Positions 43,081 through 51,419 of a stretch of 64,000 nt of DNA are shown in pieces. The notes under the pieces were generated by a model, which saw only the letters and a list, made by a program, of their open reading frames with translations, ran no database searches and was not told where the DNA came from. Each line of letters starts with the position of its first letter. Positions within the stretch are counted from its first letter, which is position 1. The position numbers and the translations under genes are program-made. The DNA comes from Nitrospira sp. (GTDB lineage: Bacteria > Nitrospirota > Nitrospiria > Nitrospirales > Nitrospiraceae): NCBI GenBank assembly GCA_036984305.1, contig BQWY01000001.1:1302001-1366000 (forward strand). The letters are read 5' to 3'.

Positions 43081-44010
43081 TCAATCCCCCACCGGCAGCA
43101 GCCGGGCGCCCTGTGCGGCCGCCGTGACGAATGATTCCGATCTTACGCCGCTCGCCGCGAATCCATCCCGCATCGCGGCGGCGATACCCTCCGCGTTTTC
43201 CGCGTCAGCGGTGACCGCCATCAGCGTCGGTCCTGAGCCCGCCAGGCAGACGCCAACCGCGCCCGCGCTCAGCGCGGCGTCACGCGCGGCGGCAAAGCCG
43301 GTAATCAGCGGCGCACGCGCGCGATCCACGAGCCCGTTTTGAATCGCGGCGCCAAACAGCCGCACATCATTCCGCGCCAGCGCCGCGACAATCCGCGCCG
43401 TGCCGGCGCAGCCCGCGACATGCTCGGCGATCGTCACTGTCGCCGGCACAGCCGCCCGGGACGCCTCGGTCCGCAACACCTGTTCCGGCCGCGCGAGCAC
43501 GAATCGCCAGTGCTGCGGCACGGCCAGCGGCACCACAAGCGGATGCGGATCGCGCCAGCAGATCGTGAATCCGCCAAACAGCGCCGCGGCGACATTGTCC
43601 GGATGCGCCGTGCCGGCCGAGGCCCGTTCGCCTTCCGCGGCAAAGCGCGTCAACTCCTCGCGCGACAATCCCAGATCGCAGGCCGCCGCATAAGCGAACA
43701 CCGCCGCCGCCGCGCTTGCCGCGCTCGAGCCCGTGCCGCTTCCCGAGCGCACGTGTTTTTCAATGTGGACGTGAATCGGATCGCGCAGTTGATGCGCCTC
43801 GCGCAGCGCCGTGATCGCCACCGTCGCCGTGTTGGTCGCGAAGTCGGCCGGGGCCGAATCGGACTGGGGGCCGCCCACCGTCAGTGTGTCCCGGTCGGCC
43901 GGCGAGACCGTCACGATGTCCGCCGCCAGATCGACCGCCAGCGCCAGCGAATCGTAGCCATGCCCGAGGTTGGCGACGGAAGTCCAGGCCGTAGCACGTG
44001 TCGGCGTCAT
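43081..44010 (-). CDS. thrB: Homoserine kinase
   Basis: This GHMP-family enzyme phosphorylates homoserine using ATP. The product has 309 residues from ATG 44010. The frame is open 65 codons further upstream, but MTPTRATAWTSVANLGHGYD is the normal family start. The ATP loop is VRSGSGTGSSAASAAAAVF, a GHMP signature (P-G-S-G-x2-SSA type), and the third motif is VCLAGSGPTLMAV. First gene of the leftward operon. No clear ribosome site is seen before it. Confidence 0.92.
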   Translation of the reverse strand: MTPTRATAWTSVANLGHGYDSLALAVDLAADIVTVSPADRDTLTVGGPQSDSAPADFATNTATVAITALREAHQLRDPIHVHIEKHVRSGSGTGSSAASAAAAVFAYAAACDLGLSREELTRFAAEGERASAGTAHPDNVAAALFGGFTICWRDPHPLVVPLAVPQHWRFVLARPEQVLRTEASRAAVPATVTIAEHVAGCAGTARIVAALARNDVRLFGAAIQNGLVDRARAPLITGFAAARDAALSAGAVGVCLAGSGPTLMAVTADAENAEGIAAAMRDGFAASGVRSESFVTAAAQGARLLPVGD

Positions 44011-44156
44011 GAGATCGAACCGCTCCACTGTCTTGTCATGGGCCACGCAACATCTGCGCTCCGCTTCGCTCCACACGCGCGAAAAGCCGCGGCGGCCCGC
44101 CTGCTGACTACATAGCGTATCGGAAATTCCACTGGCGCCGCGTTGACGGCCCGAAG

Positions 44157-44191
44157 CAAAACGGGGCCATGACGCGAACGCCACGGCCCCG
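44157..44191 (-). terminator. Rho-independent terminator of the Asp-rich lipoprotein gene
   Basis: On the minus strand GCGGGGCC (complement of 44184-44191) pairs with GGCCCCG, and TTTT follows at 44158-44161. It lies 52 nt beyond the stop of the Asp-rich lipoprotein gene and before homoserine kinase. Confidence 0.6.
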
Positions 44192-44243
44192 CTTGAACTC
44201 TCCACCGGCGGCAGACAGCGTCTCCGCAGCCCGGCGCGCTCGC

Positions 44244-45128
44244 CTACTGCTTCACTTCTTCCAACGGAACCCGGTCGGCGAGCCGAACCTGCGTATCGTC
44301 AATTTCGAAGACGATCAGCTCGCCACATACGAACGAGCGATCGCGGCCGGCGAGTTCTTTCACGCCGTCGAAACGCTCACCCGGCAGCAGCCCTTCGCCG
44401 TCAAACGCGTCCGGATCGAGCTGGTCAGTCTCGTCATCATCAAAGCCGAAGAAGTTCGGATCGCCTTCCATATCGAAATCGAGACCATTCGGGTCGCCGA
44501 AGTCGTTTGGGTCGCCATCAAACGCCGGATCATCAAAGTCGTTCGGGTCACCCGCGTCAGGGAAGTTCGGATCGGACTGCGCGCCCTGCTCATTGAGCGG
44601 CGGCATGTCGCCGCGCGGCGACGGCTGCATGATGACCGCGCCCTCATTTACCAGCCCGATGCCGCTCAGGTCCCAGGCCTCGGCAAATTCGCCCGACTTC
44701 GCGTCAAAGTCGAACTCCGCCAGCAGGCGAATGCGGTCCGGGCAACGGTAGCGCAGCACGACTGACTTGCCCGCGAACACCAGCGCCGACTGCTCCACGC
44801 CATTCACGCGGAACTTGATGAACATGTCCGTTTCCGTCACGTTGTCGAACGCGATCAGCGTCGCCGTCTTGACGTCCACGTCTCTCAGATCGTTCGTGGG
44901 GTTGGTCACGACCTCGACGCCCGGCGGCAACAGAACATCCAGTCCGCGGCCATCCGCGCCGAGCGGCGCATCCGCCACGCGAATATCCGTGTCCTGAAGG
45001 TTGTCGATCGTGCCGTTGACGGCGTCCGCCGCGGCGCTGATCAGGCTCTGCAAATCAGCAGCGGACGGGCATCCGGCGACAGACAGGGTGGCAAGACAAC
45101 TCAGCGGCAACCAATAGCGCAGGCGCAT
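44244..45128 (-). CDS. Lipoprotein with Asp-rich repeats
   Basis: This encodes 294 residues. The signal peptide ends at SVAGC, a lipobox. The first 180 mature residues hold a beta-rich domain. A stretch of about 60 residues then repeats short DPN or DGDPN units, for example DPNDFDDP, DPNDFGDPNGLDFD and DPNFFGFDDDE, and ends before a C-terminal domain with ELIVFEIDD. Acidic repeats of this kind bind Ca in surface proteins such as thrombospondin type 3 modules. Its role is probably structural at the cell surface. A terminator-like hairpin lies beyond the stop. Confidence 0.75.
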   Translation of the reverse strand: MRLRYWLPLSCLATLSVAGCPSAADLQSLISAAADAVNGTIDNLQDTDIRVADAPLGADGRGLDVLLPPGVEVVTNPTNDLRDVDVKTATLIAFDNVTETDMFIKFRVNGVEQSALVFAGKSVVLRYRCPDRIRLLAEFDFDAKSGEFAEAWDLSGIGLVNEGAVIMQPSPRGDMPPLNEQGAQSDPNFPDAGDPNDFDDPAFDGDPNDFGDPNGLDFDMEGDPNFFGFDDDETDQLDPDAFDGEGLLPGERFDGVKELAGRDRSFVCGELIVFEIDDTQVRLADRVPLEEVKQ

Positions 45129-45258
45129 GCGACGACTCCTCGAAAAGTCAGCTCAATCGGGACCTGCCGCGGCGACAGAACCGCGAACGGCGATTGATAA
45201 CGGCTGTTGGACTTGTCGGTCGGATTGAACAGCGGCTTCGATGTGAGGCGATGTTGAA

Positions 45259-46704
45259 CTACTCGCGCAGATTCAGCCGCTTCAGCAGCGCATCGCGTCG
45301 CGGTCCATAGCGGCTTTCAAGCGTTTTCGCGTCGATTTCGCGCAATTCGAACTCGCCCATCCTGAACGAGCGCATCATGCCGCGCGCATCGCCGATAAAT
45401 CGGCCCGGGCTCGGCGTTAGCGCCTCTTCGATCTGCCACGCGTAGGCGCCCGAATCCGGCGCCGCCGGCCCGAGCGGCGAGATCAGCGCCCAGGTCAATT
45501 CCCGCACGGCCGGATCGAGCGTCCGGAACGCGAGCGGATCGCCCGCCTCGATGCCGATCAGTCCCGGCGCCAGCCGCATCCACGGCAGGCTCAGATACTC
45601 CGGCCCGCACGTCATCGGCGGCAGGGTCTCCGGCTCGCCCTGGTTCTGCGAACTCTGTGTGGTCAGCAGCAGCGAGGCCCCTTCTCGCACATAGCGGTCC
45701 ACCCGGCGACCCGGCGCGGTCTCATCCCCCGGCGGCGGAATCGCGGCGGTCTCCAGCTCGGTCAGTTCCGTGAGCAAATCAAACGACGCGAAGCTGTCCA
45801 GCCGGGTATACACCGATGAGCCATCCTCCTGAAAGCGGAGTGATCGCTCGCGCAGACGAATCCCCGGCTTGCCGCCCGCGCCGGCGATCCCGCGCCGCTC
45901 CCGCTCGAACTGACGCGTGAGAAAACCCACCGCCGCGCCGCTGTTGATGATCTCAAACGCGCGTACGTCGGCATCGACATCGATGCGATGCGCGAAACGC
46001 TCCAGTCGACTGAATTTCATTTCCCGGCCGCGCTGAAACGCGGCGCGCAGCGAGGCCGCGTCACGCCCCTCCAGAGGCAGGCGGATCGAACGCGCATACT
46101 GGGCGGCCTCGGCCCGAAGCGACTCCAGATCCGCCCCCGCGGCCTTGGCCGTGAAGCGCGTCGCCAGAATGACGTCGCGGCGCAGCTCGATGATGAACCA
46201 GAAGGCCCGCACTTCCCCATCAGCATTGAGGCGTTGATACTCCAGTTCGATCGCGTCGCGGGCCTGATGCTGAACCGTCTCGCGCCGCGTCTCGGCGCCT
46301 TCATCTTTCAGAACCTGGACCCCGACCTGTCGCACCCATTCGGACGTGGCGATCGCGTCGTTGTTCTTGAAAACGATCACCTCGATCGCGGCGCGCTTCG
46401 TCGCCGGCAGACCACGCAGCAACCGCAGCGAATCACCCGGCCCCGGCGTCAGGGAGCGGTCATATTCCCAGCCAGCAGGGATGTTCATCGTGAATTCAAA
46501 CTCGGGGCTCTCGAAACGGATGGTGGGATATTCGGCGGCGCCCGATTGGGCCGGAGCGAACGGGCAGAGCGCGGCCAGCGCCGTGGCCAGTACTGATGTC
46601 CCAAACACCGCGCGCCGGCGGGCGCCCCGCGCGCCGGAGACCGCGTTCCAACTGCGCCCGGCTGCGCGGTTCGCGCCGGACCTGCGCCATCGATTTCTCG
46701 CCAT
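45259..46704 (-). CDS. Large exported protein, unknown function
   Basis: This encodes 481 residues from ATG 46704 (the frame opens 17 codons earlier). Basic residues are followed by a long hydrophobic export segment (about 33-55) ending near AQSGAAE. The next 170 residues (from FESPEFEFTMNIPAGWEYD) resemble PsbP-like or DUF1795-type lipid-binding beta-sheet domains. The rest has no recognised motif. No partner gene is adjacent, and it is divergent from the metalloprotease gene. Confidence 0.65.
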   Translation of the reverse strand: MARNRWRRSGANRAAGRSWNAVSGARGARRRAVFGTSVLATALAALCPFAPAQSGAAEYPTIRFESPEFEFTMNIPAGWEYDRSLTPGPGDSLRLLRGLPATKRAAIEVIVFKNNDAIATSEWVRQVGVQVLKDEGAETRRETVQHQARDAIELEYQRLNADGEVRAFWFIIELRRDVILATRFTAKAAGADLESLRAEAAQYARSIRLPLEGRDAASLRAAFQRGREMKFSRLERFAHRIDVDADVRAFEIINSGAAVGFLTRQFERERRGIAGAGGKPGIRLRERSLRFQEDGSSVYTRLDSFASFDLLTELTELETAAIPPPGDETAPGRRVDRYVREGASLLLTTQSSQNQGEPETLPPMTCGPEYLSLPWMRLAPGLIGIEAGDPLAFRTLDPAVRELTWALISPLGPAAPDSGAYAWQIEEALTPSPGRFIGDARGMMRSFRMGEFELREIDAKTLESRYGPRRDALLKRLNLRE

Positions 46705-46802
46705 GCTACGCGCTCCGCGACGGTCTGAGTTTCCGACGTTAGCATTGTAGGCCAATCGGCGGCGCGCCGCGGCGCTTCGCCCTCAACTTCACGGAGGCGA
46801 CC

Positions 46803-48167
46803 ATGACATTTCCCCGCACGATCGGACTCATCCTGCTCTGCGCGCTATGCGCCGGCCGCCCCGCGCTGGCCGATGGCGGTGAAACCAGCGAGGCCCGCCT
46901 GCTGGAAATGTCGCGTGAACTCGTCGCCGAGGTCGAGCGCCTCCGGGGCTGGAAGTTCAAGCGGCCCGTCACCGTCGAAGTCTATTCCGAGGCGCAGCTC
47001 CGCGAGCACCTGCTGATGATGATCCAGCGCGAATACGGCGACGGCCGGCTCGAGCGGCTCGGCGCCTATATGCGGCTGATCGGCCTGTTGCCGCCGGATG
47101 TCAATCTGCGCGAAAAGACGATGGAGCTGCTGCTCAATCAGGTCGGCGGGTTCTACGACCCGACGGATAAGAAACTGCGGCTGCTGAAGCGTGAGGGCGT
47201 CGACTATGGCGAGCTGATGAACAGCGTCCTGATCGCGCACGAACTGACGCATGCGCTCGACGATCAGCACACGCCGCTGACGGAGCTGTATCACAACGCC
47301 TCGAAGAGTGAAGACTACGGCATGGCGATCAGCGCCGTCATCGAGGGCTCCGCTACCGTGCTGATGACGCGTTATATGCTGGAGAAAATGACCAGCGGCG
47401 ATTTCGAGGACGAGAAACTCGCCGAACTGATGGCGTCGGAGATGAAGCGCTCCGAGCCGTTGATGACCGCCCCGCCGTACTTTCGCACGCTCGTCGCCAA
47501 CTACATGTGCGGAATGGCGTTTCTGACCAAGAACGACCCGACCGTCATGGCCGGCTGGGCGTCAGGAAATGGCCAGGGCGTCGGCGAACAGATGCTGGCC
47601 GCCACGCGCGATCCGCCGGTGTCCACCGAACAAATCCTGCACCCCGAAAAGTACTGGGAGAAGGAGAAGCGCGACGCGCCGGTCGAGTTCGATGATGGGC
47701 CGATCGTAGCCGCCCTCGAAAAACTCGGCGGCTTCGTGACACACACCGACACGCTCGGCGAGTTGCTGTGCGCCACGGTCACCACGGATGAGCAGCTCCC
47801 GTTCGACATGATGGGCGCCGGCATGCTCGCCGCCTGGACCAATCAGGCCAGTACCGGATGGGGTGGCGATCGCCTCTTCATGCTCGTGGACGGGAAGGAC
47901 CGCGAGACCGCGCTCAAGGAATTCACGAATCCCCGCGTGCTTTGGATCACCGCTTGGGACACGCCGACGGATCGCGAGGAGTTCATGAAGGAATACGTGT
48001 TTCAACGCGAGTTGGCGGGCCGCCGGGAATCAACGCTGGGCGATCGCGTCGCGATCTACTCATTCGGCCTGACCCAGGTCCAGCACGATGACCTGCTCAA
48101 GACGCTGGAACGCGGCGCCTTACGCGCCAAACGGGCCGGCCGCGCTTGGCCCGTATCGGAGCGATAA
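46803..48167 (+). CDS. Exported zinc metalloprotease-like protein
   Basis: This encodes 454 residues with a signal peptide ending at PALA. The central part carries HELTHALDDQH, an HExxH zinc motif with the extended H-x-x-D/E, near residue 149, and a possible third ligand Glu in AVIEGSATVLMTRY about 30 residues later. Helical regions surround it. Such planctomycete proteins have been annotated only as uncharacterised peptidase-like. It may cleave or bind envelope proteins. GGAGGC lies before ATG 46803. Confidence 0.68.
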   Translation: MTFPRTIGLILLCALCAGRPALADGGETSEARLLEMSRELVAEVERLRGWKFKRPVTVEVYSEAQLREHLLMMIQREYGDGRLERLGAYMRLIGLLPPDVNLREKTMELLLNQVGGFYDPTDKKLRLLKREGVDYGELMNSVLIAHELTHALDDQHTPLTELYHNASKSEDYGMAISAVIEGSATVLMTRYMLEKMTSGDFEDEKLAELMASEMKRSEPLMTAPPYFRTLVANYMCGMAFLTKNDPTVMAGWASGNGQGVGEQMLAATRDPPVSTEQILHPEKYWEKEKRDAPVEFDDGPIVAALEKLGGFVTHTDTLGELLCATVTTDEQLPFDMMGAGMLAAWTNQASTGWGGDRLFMLVDGKDRETALKEFTNPRVLWITAWDTPTDREEFMKEYVFQRELAGRRESTLGDRVAIYSFGLTQVQHDDLLKTLERGALRAKRAGRAWPVSER

Positions 48168-48208
48168 TCAGGCAAGGCCGCAATCCCGAACAACTTTCTC
48201 ACGAATTC

Positions 48209-48237
48209 GGGCGACGCCGGAATACACGGCGTCGCCC
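48209..48237. terminator. Strong hairpin between metalloprotease and dockerin genes
   Basis: GGGCGACGCCG at 48209-48219 pairs perfectly with CGGCGTCGCCC at 48227-48237 around a 7-nt loop (GAATACA). No T run follows, so it may slow or terminate transcription imperfectly, or act as an RNA stabiliser. Confidence 0.45.
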
Positions 48238-48363
48238 GTGACATTTGAAGTCGGAGGCGCGGCGCCGCCAGACGGGCGTCGCAAGCCGGGGGTATCGTTG
48301 AGGGTCTTTGGAGGGGCCCTGCCCGGCGTTGCTGTCCCAAATTTCGGCGAGGAACCCACCCGT

Positions 48364-49203
48364 ATGAGAGGTTTATTGACACTGACGGCGCCCTACCTGG
48401 CGCTGGCGGCGATGTCGCCCTACGCTCTGGCGGCCCCGCGCGATGTCCAGATCCGCTCCGTCGACTTCACCACCAATGTGGTCGAACTGCACAATTTTGG
48501 CGCCGGAACCGAGCCCCTCGACGGCTGGCGCTTCTGCACCCAGGACGAAGACCAGATTCTCGTCTATTCGCTCGCGACCGGCTTGAACGGGCGCTCGCTG
48601 GCCCCAGGTGGTTCGCTCTTTATCCACATGAACAACGACGCCCCGCTCAGCCCCGACGCCATCAACGCTTCGACCGTCGGCGCTTTCGCCGGGCCGGTTG
48701 ACGCCGGACCCGGCGCCTATGCGATGAGCCTTTACTTCCCCCCGGTCGTTTTCTCGAATCCCGGCGCCATGGCTGACCACATCATGTGGTCTGTCGGCGG
48801 CCTCGATAACACCGTTGCGGATGAACGCGCCGACGAGGCCCGCAACGGCGGCCTTTGGGTCGACGACGCCAGGTGGATCGCGACCACCAACGTCTCCCTC
48901 CGCATCGACCTGCTCGATACAACCGGCGGCGTCCTGCACGAGCCAAACGACTACTTCGTGACGGAGCCGACCGTCGATCCGAACGGCCCCAACGATCCGA
49001 ATTGTCCGCTCCCCGGTTGCTCGGCGGACCTTGACGGCGATTGCGCCGTCGGATTGCCGGATCTCGCGGGCCTGCTGGCGGCCTTTGGGCAGACGCTCGG
49101 CGACCCCGGCTATGACCCGCGGGCGGATCTCGACAACAGCGCGGCGATTGATCTGGCGGACCTGGCCGGCCTGCTCGCCCAATTCGGCGACGATTGCAAC
49201 TGA
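48364..49203 (+). CDS. Secreted lamin-tail/dockerin protein
   Basis: This encodes 279 residues from ATG 48364. The signal peptide ends near ALAA. The first domain (about 25-170) starts RDVQIRSVDFTTNVVELHN and fits the lamin-tail-type beta fold used as an extracellular module in planctomycetes. The C-terminus has two Ca-binding dockerin-like repeats: DLDGDCAVGLPDLAGLLAAF and DLDNSAAIDLADLAGLLAQF. Dockerin repeats attach to cohesin domains, here perhaps at the cell surface. A perfect terminator follows at 49281. Confidence 0.8.
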   Translation: MRGLLTLTAPYLALAAMSPYALAAPRDVQIRSVDFTTNVVELHNFGAGTEPLDGWRFCTQDEDQILVYSLATGLNGRSLAPGGSLFIHMNNDAPLSPDAINASTVGAFAGPVDAGPGAYAMSLYFPPVVFSNPGAMADHIMWSVGGLDNTVADERADEARNGGLWVDDARWIATTNVSLRIDLLDTTGGVLHEPNDYFVTEPTVDPNGPNDPNCPLPGCSADLDGDCAVGLPDLAGLLAAFGQTLGDPGYDPRADLDNSAAIDLADLAGLLAQFGDDCN

Positions 49204-49280
49204 CCGCCGGCGCGTCGCGAAGCCGCGCCGGCTGATGACGGCCTGTGAGATACTCGCCCTCACAGGCAGTTTCCCCTTGG

Positions 49281-49320
49281 CCGCCGTCGAGGACGTTCCT
49301 CGACGGCGGTCTTTTTTCTT
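49281..49320 (+). terminator. Rho-independent terminator
   Basis: CCGCCGTCGAGGA at 49281-49293 pairs perfectly with its complement at 49297-49309 around a 3-nt loop (CGT), followed by TCTTTTTTCTT. It lies 77 nt after the dockerin gene and before ndk. Confidence 0.9.
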
Positions 49321-49418
49321 CAAGATGTCGAAGAAGTTGAGCCCGGGCGCACTCGCCCTACAATGCCGCCCGTTAGCGGCAAATTTGACCCAATCAACGA
49401 AAGAGGAAGCCATACGCC

Positions 49419-49871
49419 ATGGAACGCACGCTGATCATTTTCAAGCCGGACACGATGCACCGCATGCTGGTCGGGCGGATTCTGTCCCGCTTCGAGGACA
49501 AGGGGCTCCGCGTCGTCGGGATGAAGCTGCAGCAGTCGCCCAAGTCGCAGGTTGAAAAACACTACGAAGTGCACAAAGCGCGCCCGTTTTATCAGGACCT
49601 GGTGAACTTCATGACCAGCGCGCCCGTGATTGTCGCCGTGCTGGAAGGCCCGAGCGCGATCGCCGTCGTCCGCAACCTGCTCGGCGCCACGAACGGCATC
49701 GAAGCCGCTCCCGGCACGATCCGCGGTGATTTCGGCCTCGACAAGCAGTTCAACCTGGTTCACGCCAGCGACGGCCCCGACACCGCCAGGGCTGAAATCG
49801 AGCTGTTCTTCAAGGCCGACGAGTTGGTGCAGTGGAAGCGCGCCGGCGACGCCTGGATCGTCAGCGCCTAG
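49419..49871 (+). CDS. ndk: Nucleoside diphosphate kinase
   Basis: This enzyme balances nucleoside triphosphates by moving gamma-phosphate through a phospho-histidine. The product has 150 residues. The family start MERTLIIFKPDTM, GEFV-type region (GPSAIAVVRNLLGATN) and the active-site His in NLVHASDG are present. The last residues differ from most Ndk forms by being slightly longer. The stop overlaps the convergent methyltransferase gene by 4 nt. Confidence 0.95.
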   Translation: MERTLIIFKPDTMHRMLVGRILSRFEDKGLRVVGMKLQQSPKSQVEKHYEVHKARPFYQDLVNFMTSAPVIVAVLEGPSAIAVVRNLLGATNGIEAAPGTIRGDFGLDKQFNLVHASDGPDTARAEIELFFKADELVQWKRAGDAWIVSA

Positions 49872-50434
49872 CGCCGCAACAACCACAGGAATTCGACGTT
49901 GCCGCCGTGCCCGCGCAACGGGCTGGGCGTCTCGCCGACGACGCGCCAGCCGAGGTCGCAAATGTCCTCGCGCACGAGCGACAGCGTCTCCTCAAGCTTA
50001 TCGGACGCCAGCACCCCGCGCCGCAGCCAGCCCTTGTCCGCCTCATAGTGCGGCTTGATCAGCGAGATCACCGCCCCCCCGGGCTTCAGGGCCCGCTGTG
50101 CGCTGATCAGGATCAGCCGTTGCGGTGTCCAGCCGGCGTCAATCGTGACCAGACCGCATGGCTCTGGCGGCGTCCACGCCAAGGCGTTCGTTCCCTCGCA
50201 CACCTCGACGCGCGGATCGGAGCGCAATCGCTCGTGCAGGACGCCGACACCGGGCTCAACCGCGAAAACACGCTGCGCGCCGTGGCGCAGCAGGCAGTCG
50301 ACGAAACCCCCGGCGTGACTGCCGAGATCGGCGCAGACTTGACCGATCACGCGGATATCGAATGCCACGAGCGCGGCGGCAAGTTTGTTTCCGCCACGAG
50401 AGACGTATTCGGGTGATGAAGCGCCATCGACCAT
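49868..50434 (-). CDS. TlyA-like RNA methyltransferase without S4 domain
   Basis: This encodes 188 residues. It begins YVSRGGNKLAAALVAFDI and continues DLGSHAGGFVDCLLRHGA, the FtsJ/TlyA SAM-binding pattern. TlyA enzymes 2'-O-methylate rRNA and normally have an S4 RNA-binding domain at the N-terminus, which is absent here. The methyltransferase core retains the lysine-type KPGGAVISLIKPHYE, with the catalytic Lys. It is convergent with ndk. The RNA target is uncertain; it may be a single-domain variant or a degenerate relative. Confidence 0.8.
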   Translation of the reverse strand: MVDGASSPEYVSRGGNKLAAALVAFDIRVIGQVCADLGSHAGGFVDCLLRHGAQRVFAVEPGVGVLHERLRSDPRVEVCEGTNALAWTPPEPCGLVTIDAGWTPQRLILISAQRALKPGGAVISLIKPHYEADKGWLRRGVLASDKLEETLSLVREDICDLGWRVVGETPSPLRGHGGNVEFLWLLRR

Positions 50435-50457
50435 GGTGATCCGCGCGCCGCGTCCCG

Positions 50458-50955
50458 CTAGTCAGTCGAAATCACAATCCACTCGCCGGTCGGACGCCGC
50501 TGGAGTTCGACCGCCTGCGTGCGGGCCCGCAACCGAAACGGCTGGCCGTCAATCCGCAGCGGTGCGCTGCGCTTGTCGGATAATGGCAGTTCTTCGCGCG
50601 TAATCCGCAGCCGCTCGACATTGGTCGTGTCAATATTTAGCGCTCCGCCGGTAATCTGATAGCTCAACCGTGCGGCCCGCGCGTCATCCAGCGGTCGGAC
50701 AATCTTGAGGAACGCCGGCAACTCCGCCTTCTGCGGCGGCTCGGACTCCTCCGCCTCCGGGGCCTCGGGCTCTGGCGGCGGATCCTCGACGGCCGGCTCC
50801 TCGACGACGGGCTCTTCGACAACTTCGGGTGGAATCACCGGGGCGACCTTGGGCGGCGCGCCGCTGACCGCAAAATACACCGCCACCGCGATAATCAGCA
50901 CCGCCAGCGCGGCGATGAACCCGATCAGCGGATCTCGCGTGGGAGAGTCACTCAT
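50458..50955 (-). CDS. Single-pass membrane protein, Pro/Glu-rich
   Basis: This encodes 165 residues from ATG 50955. A short cytoplasmic start is followed by one hydrophobic helix (about 9-32), then a Pro/Glu-rich stretch (about 40-75) that probably spans the periplasm, and a folded C-terminal domain of about 85 residues with beta character. The TonB-like layout (helix, Pro-rich spacer, domain) is noted, but no TonB box domain is seen. Family unknown. Confidence 0.65.
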   Translation of the reverse strand: MSDSPTRDPLIGFIAALAVLIIAVAVYFAVSGAPPKVAPVIPPEVVEEPVVEEPAVEDPPPEPEAPEAEESEPPQKAELPAFLKIVRPLDDARAARLSYQITGGALNIDTTNVERLRITREELPLSDKRSAPLRIDGQPFRLRARTQAVELQRRPTGEWIVISTD

Positions 50956-51005
50956 ACGAATAGCATACCGGGATGCCGGGGCTTGGTTTCGCCGCGCCAC
51001 CATAT

Positions 51006-51042
51006 GAAAACGCGTCCGAGGTCCGTTCGGACCCCAGACGCG
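51006..51042 (-). terminator. Rho-independent terminator of the 54-residue lipoprotein gene
   Basis: On the minus strand two stacked stems, CGCGTC/GACGCG and GGTCCG/CGGACC with small internal loops, are followed by TTTT at 51007-51010. It lies 38 nt after the stop of the small lipoprotein gene. Confidence 0.6.
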
Positions 51043-51079
51043 CTCATCGAGTCGTCGAAACCGCGCGGCGCGGGTTCTG

Positions 51080-51244
51080 CTAAGCGGGGACCATCTGGAG
51101 GCCGTTGATCACCCCCGACAGGACGAGCGACAGGATATTCTGAAGCACAATGTCGGCGATGATCGTCCCGCAGCCGCCGGCCTGCAGCAGCACGCCGCCG
51201 CTCAGAATCCCCAGCCCCAGCATCTTTGCCCGTCGAATCTTCAT
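51080..51244 (-). CDS. Small lipoprotein, 54 residues
   Basis: This short frame encodes 54 residues: a basic start (MKIRRAKM), a hydrophobic stretch ending in the lipobox LQAGGC at residue 25, and a hydrophobic amphipathic segment of about 28 residues. It would be anchored by lipid with a short helical body. A strong hairpin terminator lies after it, which supports that it is a real gene. AACCGC precedes the ATG without a ribosome site. Family not recognised. Confidence 0.6.
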   Translation of the reverse strand: MKIRRAKMLGLGILSGGVLLQAGGCGTIIADIVLQNILSLVLSGVINGLQMVPA

Positions 51245-51419
51245 GCGGTTCTCCACGTGTCAGATCGTTTTGTCCGGCGCCGGCCATCTGGCGGCCGTGC
51301 CGCGTACTATAGCGGTCCCGGCGGTCGCTGACGACACGCCACGTCGGCCCACTATCCTATCGGCAGGAAACCGCGGTCGCCGTCGTCGGGCGGCCGCTTC
51401 GCCTCGATATACTCCCGAC

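Noticed and set aside
39623..43134. Two long plus-strand frames inside lysC and thrC
   Set aside because: They are antisense to strongly supported threonine operon genes and are rich in Arg and His, typical of shadow frames.
48373..49413. Minus-strand frame over the dockerin-type gene
   Set aside because: It runs against the gene with signal peptide and dockerin repeats and has no recognisable motifs.
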